A DNA stretch of 64,000 nt from Hungatella sp. UBA5385. GTDB lineage: Bacteria > Bacillota > Clostridia > Lachnospirales > Lachnospiraceae. Location: positions 1 to 64,000 of the forward strand of contig DHOR01000048.1 in the NCBI GenBank assembly GCA_002409995.1, written 5' to 3'. The notes under the pieces were generated by a model. The model made no database searches. It saw only the letters and a list, made by a program, of their open reading frames with translations, and had not been told where the DNA came from. The translations under genes and the position numbers were made by a program. Shown here piece by piece: positions 7,429 through 16,538 of the stretch (within the stretch, counting starts at the first letter, position 1; each line of letters opens with the position of its first letter).

Positions 7429-8240
7429 TCAACCATGGCTCCTTTCACTCCAAAAATACTGACTCCTGATTTGATGTTATTAGCATTCAAATTTCCATCT
7501 CCTGCTATGACAACATTACCCGTCATATACTTCCCAGATGTATTAACCGTTTGCTGACCTGATGACGGAGTAACAGTCTGACCTCCCATAGTAGCAATAC
7601 TCTGTGTAACCTTACCAGAACCACTATGATATCCTGCAGGAATTGTATATGAGCCATTGATTGCCAAAGCCTGACTTACAGCACCTTGATTGGGCATAGT
7701 TCCAGTTACTTTATTCCCATTCACCCAAGCTGTTTGCCCTGATAAAATCTGCCCTGCAGTTGCTGTAGCGCTGGTCTGTCCAGCTAAACTATTAGCCGTC
7801 ACCTTTCCCGCTCCATTATGATATCCAGCAGGAATAACATAGCTTCCTCCAGCATTAAGTGCCTGAGTTACCGCTCCTTTGTTAGGCATAGTACCTTCCC
7901 TGCCAGCAATTGTAGTGCCTTCCAGCACTTTCCCAGCGTCCAGATACCCAATCACATCTCTCAAATCCTGTTCACTAATATAGACAACCGGTCCATCATA
8001 TCCATCCCAGAGATCTAAGTATGCACCTTTGGGGAATGTCAGACGAAGAGATTTATAAATAAATTCAATCTTTGAAGCATAGGTAGCTGCTCCTTTGTTA
8101 GGAATCGTACCAGTTATAACTTCATCATCGCTGTCCTTTGTAATAGCAGTGAAGCCAGCCAGTACCTGATTTTTTGTCGCTGTACAATCAGATGAACCAA
8201 TTCCACTGCCGCCGCCAGAACCTATCACTATTTTCCCCAT
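7392..8240 (-). CDS. tail fibre protein with glycine-rich repeats
   Basis: The 282-residue protein starts MGKIVIGSGGGSGIGSSD and carries two copies of a roughly 55-residue repeat built on GTMPNxGAVxQAL, GSYxIPAGYH and GxGKVT, plus weaker copies (GTIPNKGA, GVSIFGVKG). Repeats of this kind are common in Firmicute phage tail-fibre proteins. It ends in VAF then TAA, with the same beta-rich fibre reading on in the -1 frame. It follows the 138-aa tail gene by two bases, with RBS AAAGGGGTG. The repeat copies could recombine and change fibre length. Confidence 0.78.
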   Translation of the reverse strand: MGKIVIGSGGGSGIGSSDCTATKNQVLAGFTAITKDSDDEVITGTIPNKGAATYASKIEFIYKSLRLTFPKGAYLDLWDGYDGPVVYISEQDLRDVIGYLDAGKVLEGTTIAGREGTMPNKGAVTQALNAGGSYVIPAGYHNGAGKVTANSLAGQTSATATAGQILSGQTAWVNGNKVTGTMPNQGAVSQALAINGSYTIPAGYHSGSGKVTQSIATMGGQTVTPSSGQQTVNTSGKYMTGNVVIAGDGNLNANNIKSGVSIFGVKGAMVDYSYLAQGQVAF

Positions 8241-8242
8241 TT

Positions 8243-8659
8243 TTACACCCCTTTCAGCCCAACAAGCAAATCAATTGTTGGTTTCTTTTTACTGCACCTG
8301 AATGTAAGTGTTCCATTCCCAGTTTCCCCATCCATATCTATATAAGAATACTGCTTCATATAAGCTGTCAGATCTGCAGCACCCGTCGTACATTTAATCA
8401 ATAATGGATTATCACTTTCTGTAACACCTTGTGCTTTTACTGTCTGAGTATAAGGCGCTGCCGTACTCCAGTCTGATGCCGGAAGTTTAACCAGAAGAAT
8501 TCCTGTTATCCTATCTTCTCTTTCCTTTAAATAATGATCATTCTCCAAAAGAGTCTCATACATTGGATTAAACACATCAAAGGATGCTCTGTCCTGACTG
8601 GTTAATTGTTTCATTGTCTCATTAAATTCCGGTTTTTCCGGAATTGGAAAATCAGCCAT
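8243..8659 (-). CDS. phage tail-associated protein of unknown function
   Basis: This 138-residue protein starts MADFPIPEKPEFNETM and ends FRCSKKKPTIDLLVGLKGV. I recognise it only as the type of small protein that lies between tail-collar and tail-fibre genes in Lachnospiraceae tail modules. It is predicted to be soluble, with a helical first half and a beta-rich second half. RBS AAGGAGGGAATAAA supports the ATG. It may be a fibre connector or baseplate accessory, but this is context only. Confidence 0.65.
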   Translation of the reverse strand: MADFPIPEKPEFNETMKQLTSQDRASFDVFNPMYETLLENDHYLKEREDRITGILLVKLPASDWSTAAPYTQTVKAQGVTESDNPLLIKCTTGAADLTAYMKQYSYIDMDGETGNGTLTFRCSKKKPTIDLLVGLKGV

Positions 8660-8671
8660 TTTATTCCCTCC

Positions 8672-9058
8672 TTAAAATACTTCATCCATATCAAATACAA
8701 ATTCCATATCACCGTCTTTACCTTTAGGCAAAAAGGTTTTATATGCAATCAGATCACCAGCCGCATCAAAAAGCCCCTGTTCTGAAATACTCTCATTAAC
8801 CAATTCACTTTTTCCCAAACGGACTGTATAGCGGCATGTTGTTTCCTGATCATTTACATAACTATGACCATCTACCTTCTTTTTTAACAGTTCCTTTTTA
8901 AGACCTTTCTCGGTCCCAATAGGCTCAATCACATTCCCATCTGCATCTACGCCTCCGCTTCCAAATGCCATCTGCGTAATTTTTGAAAGTGCCATATCTC
9001 CTGCATGGGCCTTACATAATTTTTTTCTTCCAATTTCTGTTATTACTCCCTGTGCCAT
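8672..9058 (-). CDS. tail-collar/fibre N-terminal domain protein (DUF3751-like)
   Basis: The 128-residue protein starts MAQGVITEIGRKKLCKAHAG and resembles the phage tail-collar fibre N-terminal family (DUF3751). That domain normally attaches fibres to the baseplate, and its usual opening is a short helix that includes G(R/K)K. Here it is a stand-alone protein rather than the head of a long fibre. It lies between the YmfQ-like baseplate gene and the fibre genes, which fits an adaptor role. Confidence 0.75.
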   Translation of the reverse strand: MAQGVITEIGRKKLCKAHAGDMALSKITQMAFGSGGVDADGNVIEPIGTEKGLKKELLKKKVDGHSYVNDQETTCRYTVRLGKSELVNESISEQGLFDAAGDLIAYKTFLPKGKDGDMEFVFDMDEVF

Positions 9059-9081
9059 TTTCTCACCATTCCTCTCTTTTT

Positions 9082-10020
9082 CTACAATTCATAATAAAAT
9101 ATTTGGGCATCCAATGGCTTAATTCCATCTAATTGATAAGTGCCATCCAAATACCATAAATCGTTTTCTATAGTTAAGTGCATATCCAAATGAGAGTATG
9201 TCCTTACCTCATTTTGTATAGCTGCTCTGCCTTCATAACAAATGTTAGCCTCGGTTTTACTTATCCCACGAACTGCTGCTTCCATCTCCGGATGATTAAC
9301 TGCCTGAGAGATGATTTTTTCTCTATTCTCTATGTTTACTGGTATCGTCAATTCACCTGTTATATTCAGATTAACAGGATATAGATCTAACTTCTCCATT
9401 TCTTTGTAACCATCCAGAAAATAGGTACCATCTAACTCCCAAATACCGTCAAGATATAAAAACTCCCGATTATATCTGGGATAAAAATCTGATATTAACT
9501 CCAACCGATTCTCTGCTTTTGACTCCACAAAATACTCTGCTGGAAATTTCCCCCCAAAGATAAACAGTAAATTGGCAGGCAGCATGAGCCTTGTCATTTC
9601 CCTTAAAGACTGCATCACTCTATAAGTCTGGTCAATCAGTAAAAGCTCCAATTCATAACTCTGATTTCTCACATATAACTCATATTTTTCTTTCCCAACT
9701 ACAGAATTCAAATGTTCCTTTAAACGCTGCAATGTGTAGGGGAGTTGTTGATTCCACTTCATTAATGCTGCTGTTCTTCTCTCTTCCAGACTATCTCCCG
9801 GATAAGGTTTAATGCCCAGTATGGACTCGAAACGCTTTAACCCCTGAATATCAGTCTCATTTAGAATACTGCTTTTCCAAAGTGTATCAATCTTATCATA
9901 CAGTTTTGTAATCTCTTCTTCTTCTCTGTTATATATTTGGCAGATTTCTGCATAATCCTTTAAAAATCCGGGAATATATCTGGATAACTCAATGACCCTT
10001 TCAGGTTTTCGCTCTTCCAA
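9082..10020 (-). CDS. YmfQ/XkdU-like tail protein (DUF2313)
   Basis: I place the start at TTG 10020 because GGGGGGAG stands just before it; the open frame continues upstream but only within the xkdT-like gene. The 312-residue product begins LEERKPERVIELSRYIPGF (first residue read as Met) and has the YmfQ/DUF2313 profile: a helical N-terminus, a central region with RRTAALMKW, and a C-terminal YLDGxWxLDGT repeat. PBSX XkdU is the homologue by position. Members of this family sit at the contractile baseplate periphery, near the fibres. The gene overlaps the previous stop by 20 bp. Confidence 0.8.
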   Translation of the reverse strand: MEERKPERVIELSRYIPGFLKDYAEICQIYNREEEEITKLYDKIDTLWKSSILNETDIQGLKRFESILGIKPYPGDSLEERRTAALMKWNQQLPYTLQRLKEHLNSVVGKEKYELYVRNQSYELELLLIDQTYRVMQSLREMTRLMLPANLLFIFGGKFPAEYFVESKAENRLELISDFYPRYNREFLYLDGIWELDGTYFLDGYKEMEKLDLYPVNLNITGELTIPVNIENREKIISQAVNHPEMEAAVRGISKTEANICYEGRAAIQNEVRTYSHLDMHLTIENDLWYLDGTYQLDGIKPLDAQIFYYEL

Positions 10021-11068
10021 TAATCTCCCCCCTTGCTGCAAGAGAATCAGAAGGTAAAATACAGTTCCCACTTTCTCCATTGATAATCGTATCTGTAATA
10101 TCCAGGATTCCCTCAACATCTAAAAGGCGGCTTTCCAGTCTTGATATCCTGACTATGATTTGATCAGCGTTCTCCCAGGAATGATTCAGCTCATTTAAAT
10201 AGCTGTCTATAGCTTCAGAAATATCCTCTTTACATCGTTCGAAATTATAATCAAGCTGGTAAGTAATTGATGTCTCAATAGAAATCTGTGTTTCTTTAGC
10301 ACCTTCTACAGTTACCATGTGACCAATAGGGGCAATGCCATAGCCCTTTCCTTCCTGTTCACCCGGATCAATGGCCTCCTTGATCTGAGAGATTAACTCC
10401 TCAGATGGAATATCATAATCTGAGTTAATGATAACCAGCTTAACTGTTCCGCCGCCATTCCAGGCAGGATATACCTTCACTCCTCCTACACCGGCAATAG
10501 CAGTGACCTTTTCCTTATAATCCGCAATATTTCCACCAAATGCCTGAGAATCCAGATTATCAAAATACCGCTTCCGAAAATGTTCTGTTTCTTCCTCGTC
10601 TTCACCGGGAATGAGGAGCTCTGTCAATTCTGCCTCTGTTAAGTCTCTTATATATTCAATGGGAATTAATGTCCCAAATAAGCTGTTCCCCTGGCTTCCC
10701 AGAGTCTCACACTTCATCTTATAAATTCCACTCTCTATCCGTTCAATCACTATGTAGTTAAGTGTTTCCAGAGAAAAACGGCTTCCTATTGGAATATCTA
10801 TATTAAATACTCCCTTTAAAATTGCATAAGATGCCGGCTTAGGTGTAAGCCCTCGCTCTGCAGCACGTTTTACTAAGTATTTTCGACTGGCTGTATCTGC
10901 AAATAATTCATTTAAAATAGTTTCCAGTTCAATATACATAAGCTGCAGCTCCACCGCAGCCGGTGCCAGAGCATCATATATAATAGAGCCTTCCCTTTTA
11001 TCCATATCCTGTGGAATCTTATTTAACATCCGTTTTAAAATCTCTTCGTATGTAATATTTTCATACAT
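10001..11068 (-). CDS. baseplate J-like wedge protein (XkdT-like)
   Basis: The 355-residue protein has the baseplate J/gp47 pattern: N-terminal DKREGSIIYDALAPAAVELQ (about 22-41), TASRKYLVKRAAERGLTPKPA (about 60-80), a middle FGGNIADYKEKV block and a C-terminal domain. In contractile tails this protein forms the baseplate wedge around the hub and starts sheath assembly. It follows the gp25-like gene with an 8-bp overlap, and its 3' end overlaps the YmfQ-like gene. The position equals xkdT in PBSX. Confidence 0.9.
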   Translation of the reverse strand: MYENITYEEILKRMLNKIPQDMDKREGSIIYDALAPAAVELQLMYIELETILNELFADTASRKYLVKRAAERGLTPKPASYAILKGVFNIDIPIGSRFSLETLNYIVIERIESGIYKMKCETLGSQGNSLFGTLIPIEYIRDLTEAELTELLIPGEDEEETEHFRKRYFDNLDSQAFGGNIADYKEKVTAIAGVGGVKVYPAWNGGGTVKLVIINSDYDIPSEELISQIKEAIDPGEQEGKGYGIAPIGHMVTVEGAKETQISIETSITYQLDYNFERCKEDISEAIDSYLNELNHSWENADQIIVRISRLESRLLDVEGILDITDTIINGESGNCILPSDSLAARGEIIGRAKT

Positions 11069-11462
11069 GGAGTACCACCTCCTTTTCTATACTTAAAGCT
11101 CCGGTTTCCGTACTGACTATAAATGTTACTGACAGAATTTTTCCTTTTTGAATAAATGAAAAGGCTTCGACACTTAGAATTCTGTCGTCCTGCAGGAGTG
11201 CCTCCTTAATTCTCTTTTTAATTTTCGATTGTATTACTCCTGCTGTTTTTCCGTATAATTGATTTAATTCCACTCCAAAATTCCAACTATAAATGATATG
11301 ATCAAATCTTTCAGTATTTAATATACAGTACACATTCTGACGAACAGCTTCCAGTCCTTCTATATGACCTCTAATCCGGCCATCTTTCAGTAAATATGTT
11401 TTGGAAGGCTGTTTCTTTATTTTAAAATCCTGTTTCAGTAAATCCCCAGCTGCAGGCAGCAT
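11061..11462 (-). CDS. gp25-like baseplate protein (DUF2634, XkdS-like)
   Basis: The ATG at 11462 is chosen because AAGGAGGTGACAAT precedes it; the frame opens a little earlier. The 133-residue product matches the DUF2634/XkdS pattern: TYLLKDGRIRGHIEGLEAVRQ, then YSWNFGVEL and a C-terminal beta segment (LSVEAFSF). The gp25-like fold starts sheath polymerisation in contractile tails and works beside the J protein, which is the next gene. Confidence 0.85.
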   Translation of the reverse strand: MLPAAGDLLKQDFKIKKQPSKTYLLKDGRIRGHIEGLEAVRQNVYCILNTERFDHIIYSWNFGVELNQLYGKTAGVIQSKIKKRIKEALLQDDRILSVEAFSFIQKGKILSVTFIVSTETGALSIEKEVVLHV

Positions 11463-11482
11463 ATTGTCACCTCCTTCTTCTC

Positions 11483-11797
11483 TTACCAACGGTCCAGAAC
11501 CAGAAACTGCTGTCCACCTTTTTTCTGAAGAAGCAGCACCCGATCTCCGGCTTTCAGTTCATTTTTCACTGTAACTGCAACTTCTCCTATTTCTGGCAAA
11601 ACCATAGTCTGTGTGTGATTTGTAAGCCTCTGTGGTATTAGTACCTGGGAGCCTTTCACAGTTATTTTCTGATCAATCTGTACTGCAACAGGAGATACAG
11701 AAACAACAACACCTGGAATCCAGTTACAGGGATCTCCTGCAGCTACTGCCTGAAGTACGATTGTTTTCAGATTATCAATCCATGCTGCCTCAGCCAC
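11483..11797 (-). CDS. DUF2577 tail protein (XkdR-like)
   Basis: The 104-residue protein shows the DUF2577 outline: an N-terminal helix, a small OB-like beta barrel (GVVVSVSPVAVQIDQKI), and a conserved end GDRVLLLQKKGGQQFLVLDRW (shortened here to its core GDRVLLLQ). PBSX XkdR is the positional equivalent. The exact role is unknown, but it is always found between the XkdQ hub gene and gp25. It overlaps the upstream gene by 8 bp. Confidence 0.82.
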   Translation of the reverse strand: MAEAAWIDNLKTIVLQAVAAGDPCNWIPGVVVSVSPVAVQIDQKITVKGSQVLIPQRLTNHTQTMVLPEIGEVAVTVKNELKAGDRVLLLQKKGGQQFLVLDRW

Positions 11798-12749
11798 TGA
11801 TTCCAGCTCCTCTCAACGTTAAATCCATAGTATGAACTCCTCCTTCGATTTTATGAGAAACCGCTTCAACCAGAAGATAATTTTTTAATTTCATTTCCTT
11901 AATATCCAATAAAACCGGAACCAGACAACCTGCTCTTATCCTTACATCTCCAAACGCTGATTTCACACTGAGACTCTTTGTTGGGCGATTGTATAAAGTT
12001 AAATAGGTCTCTGCAACACCCTGACCATTAACCCCTTGATCAATGGCTTCATCCTTCTGGAGAATTCCCCACTTGTTAATATTCTCAGTATGCTTAACCA
12101 TATATACATCCCGTTTATCAGTCTCCTCATTATCACAATAAAGCTTGATTTGATTGTAGGTATCTTTGTCAATGCTTATGGTATAGTCATAATCCTGTGC
12201 AGTTGTGTCATCCACCACGATATCCAGCTTCATATTTCCGATGTTTTTTAGAGCCAGTTTTCCTGCTTCATCATAAAGAATATACATTTCACCTGCATAC
12301 ATCACAGTCAGATCCAAAGCATCCAGAATTACATCAAACAGAGATTTGTCCTTCATATTGCGATTTTCTATAATGTAACCAGTATTCTCTAATTCTCCTA
12401 CTTTAAGATTGTAATCCTCTGCAATCATCCGCACTACATCTCCAGCTGATTTATTTTCATAATTGTAACTGTCTTTATTCTTCAAATATCTTAGCTGATC
12501 ATATGCTGTCACTTTCATCTGACCATCACTATTCCAGCTGCGTTCGAATATATATCCAAAGAAAACAATAGTTCCATTTACATCCAGGCGAACTGCATTG
12601 CCTTCCTCCAGTTTCAAAATATTATCAGGCAAGAGAGTAAAGGAGCATTTACCAGGTTGTCCCATTCTCTGTGATTCCCATGTGATACTTCCCTCTACTA
12701 CAGGCTCATATACTGTATTTTCATTTTCTATGTATAAATGTATGTCCAC
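11790..12749 (-). CDS. XkdQ-like tail hub protein
   Basis: The 319-residue protein resembles XkdQ/YqbQ, which is related to the phage late-control D/gp27 hub. It starts from GTG and carries an N-terminal beta domain (GSITWESQRMGQPGKCSF), then the conserved VTAYDQLRYLKNKDSY segment and a C-terminal region ending in the VEAVSHKIEGGVHTMDLTLRG type. It forms the central baseplate hub under the tube and binds the LysM protein encoded next to it. It starts 17 bp after that gene. Confidence 0.85.
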   Translation of the reverse strand: MDIHLYIENENTVYEPVVEGSITWESQRMGQPGKCSFTLLPDNILKLEEGNAVRLDVNGTIVFFGYIFERSWNSDGQMKVTAYDQLRYLKNKDSYNYENKSAGDVVRMIAEDYNLKVGELENTGYIIENRNMKDKSLFDVILDALDLTVMYAGEMYILYDEAGKLALKNIGNMKLDIVVDDTTAQDYDYTISIDKDTYNQIKLYCDNEETDKRDVYMVKHTENINKWGILQKDEAIDQGVNGQGVAETYLTLYNRPTKSLSVKSAFGDVRIRAGCLVPVLLDIKEMKLKNYLLVEAVSHKIEGGVHTMDLTLRGAGISG

Positions 12750-12765
12750 TTCTAATCACCCGCCT

Positions 12766-13422
12766 TTACGGAATCGTCAAAACCTGTCCTGGATAAATCA
12801 GATTGGGATTGGTGATTTTATCACGGTTTAAGTTATAGATTTCTCTCCAGCGGTTCCCATTTCCTAAAAGTTTTTTAGCTATATTCCACAGGCAATCACC
12901 TTTTATCACAGTATACGTGTTCACCTGCTCTGGTTCTCCCTGCCTATCAGCAGTATCCTCAACAACCTCAGTGGTATCTTCTGTTAGCATAAAATTCATG
13001 ATCTTTGTTCCATAAGGGCGAAACTCCTTTAATGTTACAGATACTGCCAGATCAAATCCTTCCGCTGCATCATCAGATACTCTTAAATCCTCCAGTGTTA
13101 CATCCAGATTAGTATCAAAAGATCCTTTTGGAGTGTTTCTAATTACAATAAATTCAAAAGGTTCCCTGTTCTCAAACAGCTGATACAAATGTTCAATCAG
13201 CTCCTCAGCACTATCCACACTACCATCCCATACTGCACTGGGATATCTCATCTGGGGAAGAACAAAATCCAGACCAATTTCTGCCAATCCCTTAGGTTTT
13301 AAAAGATTTACCTCTTCTCCGTTGATTAAATTGGCAGTTTTGTTTTGCCCAGGATACTTAATCGGAATCTTTTCAGGCGGAATCGGAAGGAGCATGTCGT
13401 CCAGATATACTTCATATGCCAT
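12766..13422 (-). CDS. LysM tail protein (XkdP-like)
   Basis: The 218-residue protein has an N-terminal XkdP domain (VYLDDMLLPIPPEKIPI) and a C-terminal LysM domain (about 170-218: YTVIKGDCLWNIAKKLLG, then NLIYPGQVLTIP). In PBSX-type tails this gene follows the tape-measure gene and encodes a tube-cap or hub-adaptor protein. Start and the upstream stop overlap as TAATG, which suggests coupled translation. Confidence 0.9.
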   Translation of the reverse strand: MAYEVYLDDMLLPIPPEKIPIKYPGQNKTANLINGEEVNLLKPKGLAEIGLDFVLPQMRYPSAVWDGSVDSAEELIEHLYQLFENREPFEFIVIRNTPKGSFDTNLDVTLEDLRVSDDAAEGFDLAVSVTLKEFRPYGTKIMNFMLTEDTTEVVEDTADRQGEPEQVNTYTVIKGDCLWNIAKKLLGNGNRWREIYNLNRDKITNPNLIYPGQVLTIP

Positions 13423-15887
13423 TATATATGTCCTCCTTCTGCAGCTGTAGCCAGAATTTCTCCGGTAATCTGATTTAACATGCCAGACATACGGCTAAAA
13501 TCTGTTTCTGTCTTAAGAGTATTATTGTTTGTCATGTCAATTTTTAACTCTGCCAGTGTAAAACGATTAATAATCTCCTGCTCTGCAGCATCGCGCATGT
13601 ATTTTAAGTCTTCGTCAATAATATCCATGGTGTTTGCCATAGCGGCTGTGTTGGCGGCTGTATCGCCTGTATTATCACTAATTCCCTGCCATTCATTTGG
13701 AACTCCGCTTCCACCATCATGATCATAAGGTAGTTTCTTATTAATTCCTTCAAATGGGTTTTTAGAACTATCTAGCATTCCTCCCATGTAGTCACCAATG
13801 CCTTTTCCAAAATCGTATCCACCTTTATACCGATCTTTGTAGTTAACTCTTTCCAATGACACCCCAGCTTCAGACATAACCTTGTCAAAGTCAAGCTTTT
13901 CGAACTTTTCTTCATAGCTTCCATTTCCATATTTCTCTATTGCTGAGTCAGTAAGTTCCGCCAATCCATCTCTCCAGCCAGAAACAGTATCTGCCAGGTT
14001 TGAACCAAAAACAAAATCAATAGCCTCAGCTATCTTTTGAATTACTCCTAATACACGATCTCCTAAATCTGCAAACAAATGAATTACCGACCCCACTGGA
14101 TCACTGAATACATTGGCAAAGAAATTAGCAAAAGCAATCCAACCGTTATAAAGAAATTCCAAAACGCCAAAAACTAATGTTAATACTCCATAAAACAGAT
14201 TCTGTATAACACCTGCAATAATTCCCAGTACACCGCAAATAATGCCAGTGGCTGAAATTGTAGTACCTGTTATTTGGTTTATAAGCCCTATGACTGCATA
14301 AAATATAGCTATAAGAGCTATTACAGCCATAATAATAATCATTACAGGATTTGCTGCAAATGCTGCATTTAGTTTATTTTGAGCTGTAGTCAATAACCCT
14401 GTTGCTATACTATTTTTAATAGCAGCCACAGTACTTTTTATAGTTGTCAGCCATGCAATTCCTGCTGTGGAGTTATAAACAATCAAAGCTGCAATTATTC
14501 CCCCAATTAATGGTTCAATTACAGACCAGTAATCTGCAATAAAACTGCCAATTGCGCCAATCACGAATCCAATTGCTCCAAATATTCCTTGTATTTCACC
14601 GGCATTCCCTTGTAATCCAGTGGTGAAATCTGTGATAAAGCCAGTCAGACTTCTTACAGCACCTCCTACTGCTCCGGAAATCCCCATATTAATTGTCCGG
14701 GCTAAAGAAGATAACGCACTTTTGGCATCATCATATTTAACACTGTTTAACTGGTTTAAGTTTTCAGTAGTTAGTTGTGCTGAGCCATTAATATTACCAA
14801 GAGCCATTATCCCTGCCTCGCCCAGATCCTTCCAAGTAGTACCAAACAGCTTGGTTCCAGCAAGATTCTTTTTTACAGGATCATCCAGACGACTAATTGC
14901 ATCAATAGTCTGTTGAAATGCATCTTTAGAAGCATCTCCACCCTGACCAAACGTTGATATCATATAATCTGCATCAAGTCCTAACGCCTTAAAGCCTTCT
15001 CTGGCTGAATCACTTCCATTTAAAGCTGAGGTAGAAAACTCTTTTATTGCATTTCCAAGTTTATCAACAGAAAAACCGCCGCTATCCACACCATTTGACA
15101 GCATATTAAACATCTCAGTACTGCTAAAACCCAATCCCTGAAAATGACCAGAATATTTCTCAAGCACATCAAGCAAGTCATTGTTTTTATTAAGACCTGA
15201 CTGAACTCCCTGCACAATGAGATCAAAAGCTTCTGTTCCTGAAATTCCAAATTGCCTCTCCATAATTTCTGCTGCCCGAATGCTCTTTGTCAAATCAAGA
15301 CCTAAGCTGTCTCTGAGGAGCATCGAAGCTCTGGTCATCTGCTCAAGACCAACACCAGTTCTTCCGGTTATCTGATTGACAGCAGCAAGACTATTGGCTA
15401 CATCATTTAAGTTTTCTCCCATATTATCCATATACAGATTTTTGACACTATCGTTTGCCATATCCAATCTTTTACCCTTTATTCCTGTTTTTGCCTGTAT
15501 GGTATTTCCGGCTTTTTGGGATTCAACTGCCCTATTAAAAATATCTTCTGGTTCAGTATCAATTCCAGCCTTGTTTATTGCTTTTGACACCTTTTCCCAG
15601 ATTTCCTTTAGTTTTATAACTTTCTGTTTACCTTTATCTATACTATTATTTAGTTTCTCGTTTTTTTGTTCTATAGCACCTACAGAATTTTCAATTTCCC
15701 GGAATTCTACATCTATATATTCCAGCCGTTCTGCTGCATTCTGCCATTGATCCACTGAAAACACCTGCCCTGAAACCTGCTGCAAACTTATTAGAGAAGA
15801 CTTTGCTATTTCTATGGAACTTTTAATTTGCTGTAATACAGGTGTCGCTCCATCATACAATTGAAGAGATGTTTCAATCGTTGCCAT
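13422..15887 (-). CDS. tail tape-measure protein
   Basis: This 821-residue protein has an N-terminal coiled coil (about 1-120), a conserved TP901-like tape-measure section (SVKNLYMDNMGENLNDVANS, IMERQFGISGTEAFDLI, ALGLDADY), and hydrophobic membrane-like stretches (about 430-600). The C-terminus is soluble. Tape-measure proteins set tail length and later help breach the target membrane. At 821 residues the tail should be shorter than that of long-tailed myophages (inference from the usual relation of tape length to tail length). It follows the two assembly chaperone genes. Confidence 0.92.
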   Translation of the reverse strand: MATIETSLQLYDGATPVLQQIKSSIEIAKSSLISLQQVSGQVFSVDQWQNAAERLEYIDVEFREIENSVGAIEQKNEKLNNSIDKGKQKVIKLKEIWEKVSKAINKAGIDTEPEDIFNRAVESQKAGNTIQAKTGIKGKRLDMANDSVKNLYMDNMGENLNDVANSLAAVNQITGRTGVGLEQMTRASMLLRDSLGLDLTKSIRAAEIMERQFGISGTEAFDLIVQGVQSGLNKNNDLLDVLEKYSGHFQGLGFSSTEMFNMLSNGVDSGGFSVDKLGNAIKEFSTSALNGSDSAREGFKALGLDADYMISTFGQGGDASKDAFQQTIDAISRLDDPVKKNLAGTKLFGTTWKDLGEAGIMALGNINGSAQLTTENLNQLNSVKYDDAKSALSSLARTINMGISGAVGGAVRSLTGFITDFTTGLQGNAGEIQGIFGAIGFVIGAIGSFIADYWSVIEPLIGGIIAALIVYNSTAGIAWLTTIKSTVAAIKNSIATGLLTTAQNKLNAAFAANPVMIIIMAVIALIAIFYAVIGLINQITGTTISATGIICGVLGIIAGVIQNLFYGVLTLVFGVLEFLYNGWIAFANFFANVFSDPVGSVIHLFADLGDRVLGVIQKIAEAIDFVFGSNLADTVSGWRDGLAELTDSAIEKYGNGSYEEKFEKLDFDKVMSEAGVSLERVNYKDRYKGGYDFGKGIGDYMGGMLDSSKNPFEGINKKLPYDHDGGSGVPNEWQGISDNTGDTAANTAAMANTMDIIDEDLKYMRDAAEQEIINRFTLAELKIDMTNNNTLKTETDFSRMSGMLNQITGEILATAAEGGHI

Positions 15888-15902
15888 TCACTCACCCTCT
15901 TC

Positions 15903-16070
15903 CTATCGTTTACTTTTACTTTGAACTCTTTTTGCTTCCTTTTTATCATTTTCTAATTTAATTTTAACTGCAGCAATTATAAATGCCTTTTCATATCGGC
16001 TTAATTCCAGAAATTCATGAGGCCATTTATGAAGCTTATGGAGGCAATAGTAAGCAATATTTGCCTCCAT
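15903..16070 (-). CDS. small tail-assembly protein (XkzB-like position)
   Basis: This 55-residue gene starts MEANIAYYCLHKLHKW and ends QSKSKR. It has a strong RBS (GAAGGAGGCGAT) directly before ATG and fits exactly between the XkdN-like gene and the tape measure. In PBSX a small gene, xkzB, lies at the same place; in other tails the second chaperone frame is made by frameshift. Here it is an independent short gene. The basic Lys-rich tail and Trp/Tyr content are seen; the chaperone role is inferred from position. Confidence 0.75.
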   Translation of the reverse strand: MEANIAYYCLHKLHKWPHEFLELSRYEKAFIIAAVKIKLENDKKEAKRVQSKSKR

Positions 16071-16084
16071 ATCGCCTCCTTCAA

Positions 16085-16513
16085 TTAGTTTTTTGCCTCT
16101 TCCTCCAGATCCTCCATAGTAGAGTCAAATCCATTGATCTGCTGCACTTTTTCCAGATAACCGGCGTATTCCCCCGCTGTCAGCATTGTTTTCAAAAGAG
16201 TATCTGCCCCCATTGCATGATAAGAATCCTGAAGAGATTTATCATGCAAATTGGGATAAACCGTGCATTTTGCAGCTAATTTTCCCAGGTATAAATTATA
16301 ATCTGTTTCCTGTGTAAACTGTCCTTTTTTTCCAGTAACAGGAACTCGCTTTGTACATTCTTTTCTTAATGTCTCATCTTCAGATGAGGAAATAGCCTTA
16401 AGCTCCCATTCCACCGGTTTTTTATCTTTCCCTGTAAAACGTTTTGAAACCACACATTTCACATTTTCCACTGCAACAACATTCTGTGCTAAAAAGCAAC
16501 TTAAATCTCCCAT
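16085..16513 (-). CDS. XkdN-like tail assembly chaperone
   Basis: The 142-residue protein matches the phage TAC_5/XkdN pattern: VSKRFTGKDKKPVEWELKAIS near the middle, a TKRVPV element, and a C-terminal GEYAGYLEKVQQINGFD. Tail assembly chaperones bind the tape measure during tail polymerisation. It lies between the tube gene and the small XkzB-like gene, as in PBSX. Confidence 0.85.
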   Translation of the reverse strand: MGDLSCFLAQNVVAVENVKCVVSKRFTGKDKKPVEWELKAISSSEDETLRKECTKRVPVTGKKGQFTQETDYNLYLGKLAAKCTVYPNLHDKSLQDSYHAMGADTLLKTMLTAGEYAGYLEKVQQINGFDSTMEDLEEEAKN

Positions 16514-16538
16514 ATGTACTTGTCCTCTCTTCCAATTA

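Noticed and set aside
6919..8240. Diversity-generating retroelement acting on the tail fibre
   Set aside because: No reverse transcriptase or template repeat was seen in the window.
10021..10119. Longer start of the YmfQ-like tail gene
   Set aside because: The extra 33 residues lie inside the xkdT-like gene, have no family similarity and lack an RBS; TTG 10020 has a very strong one.
13422..15887. Toxin reading of the large hydrophobic protein
   Set aside because: Its place between the assembly chaperones and the LysM protein, and the TP901-like motifs, make it a tape measure.
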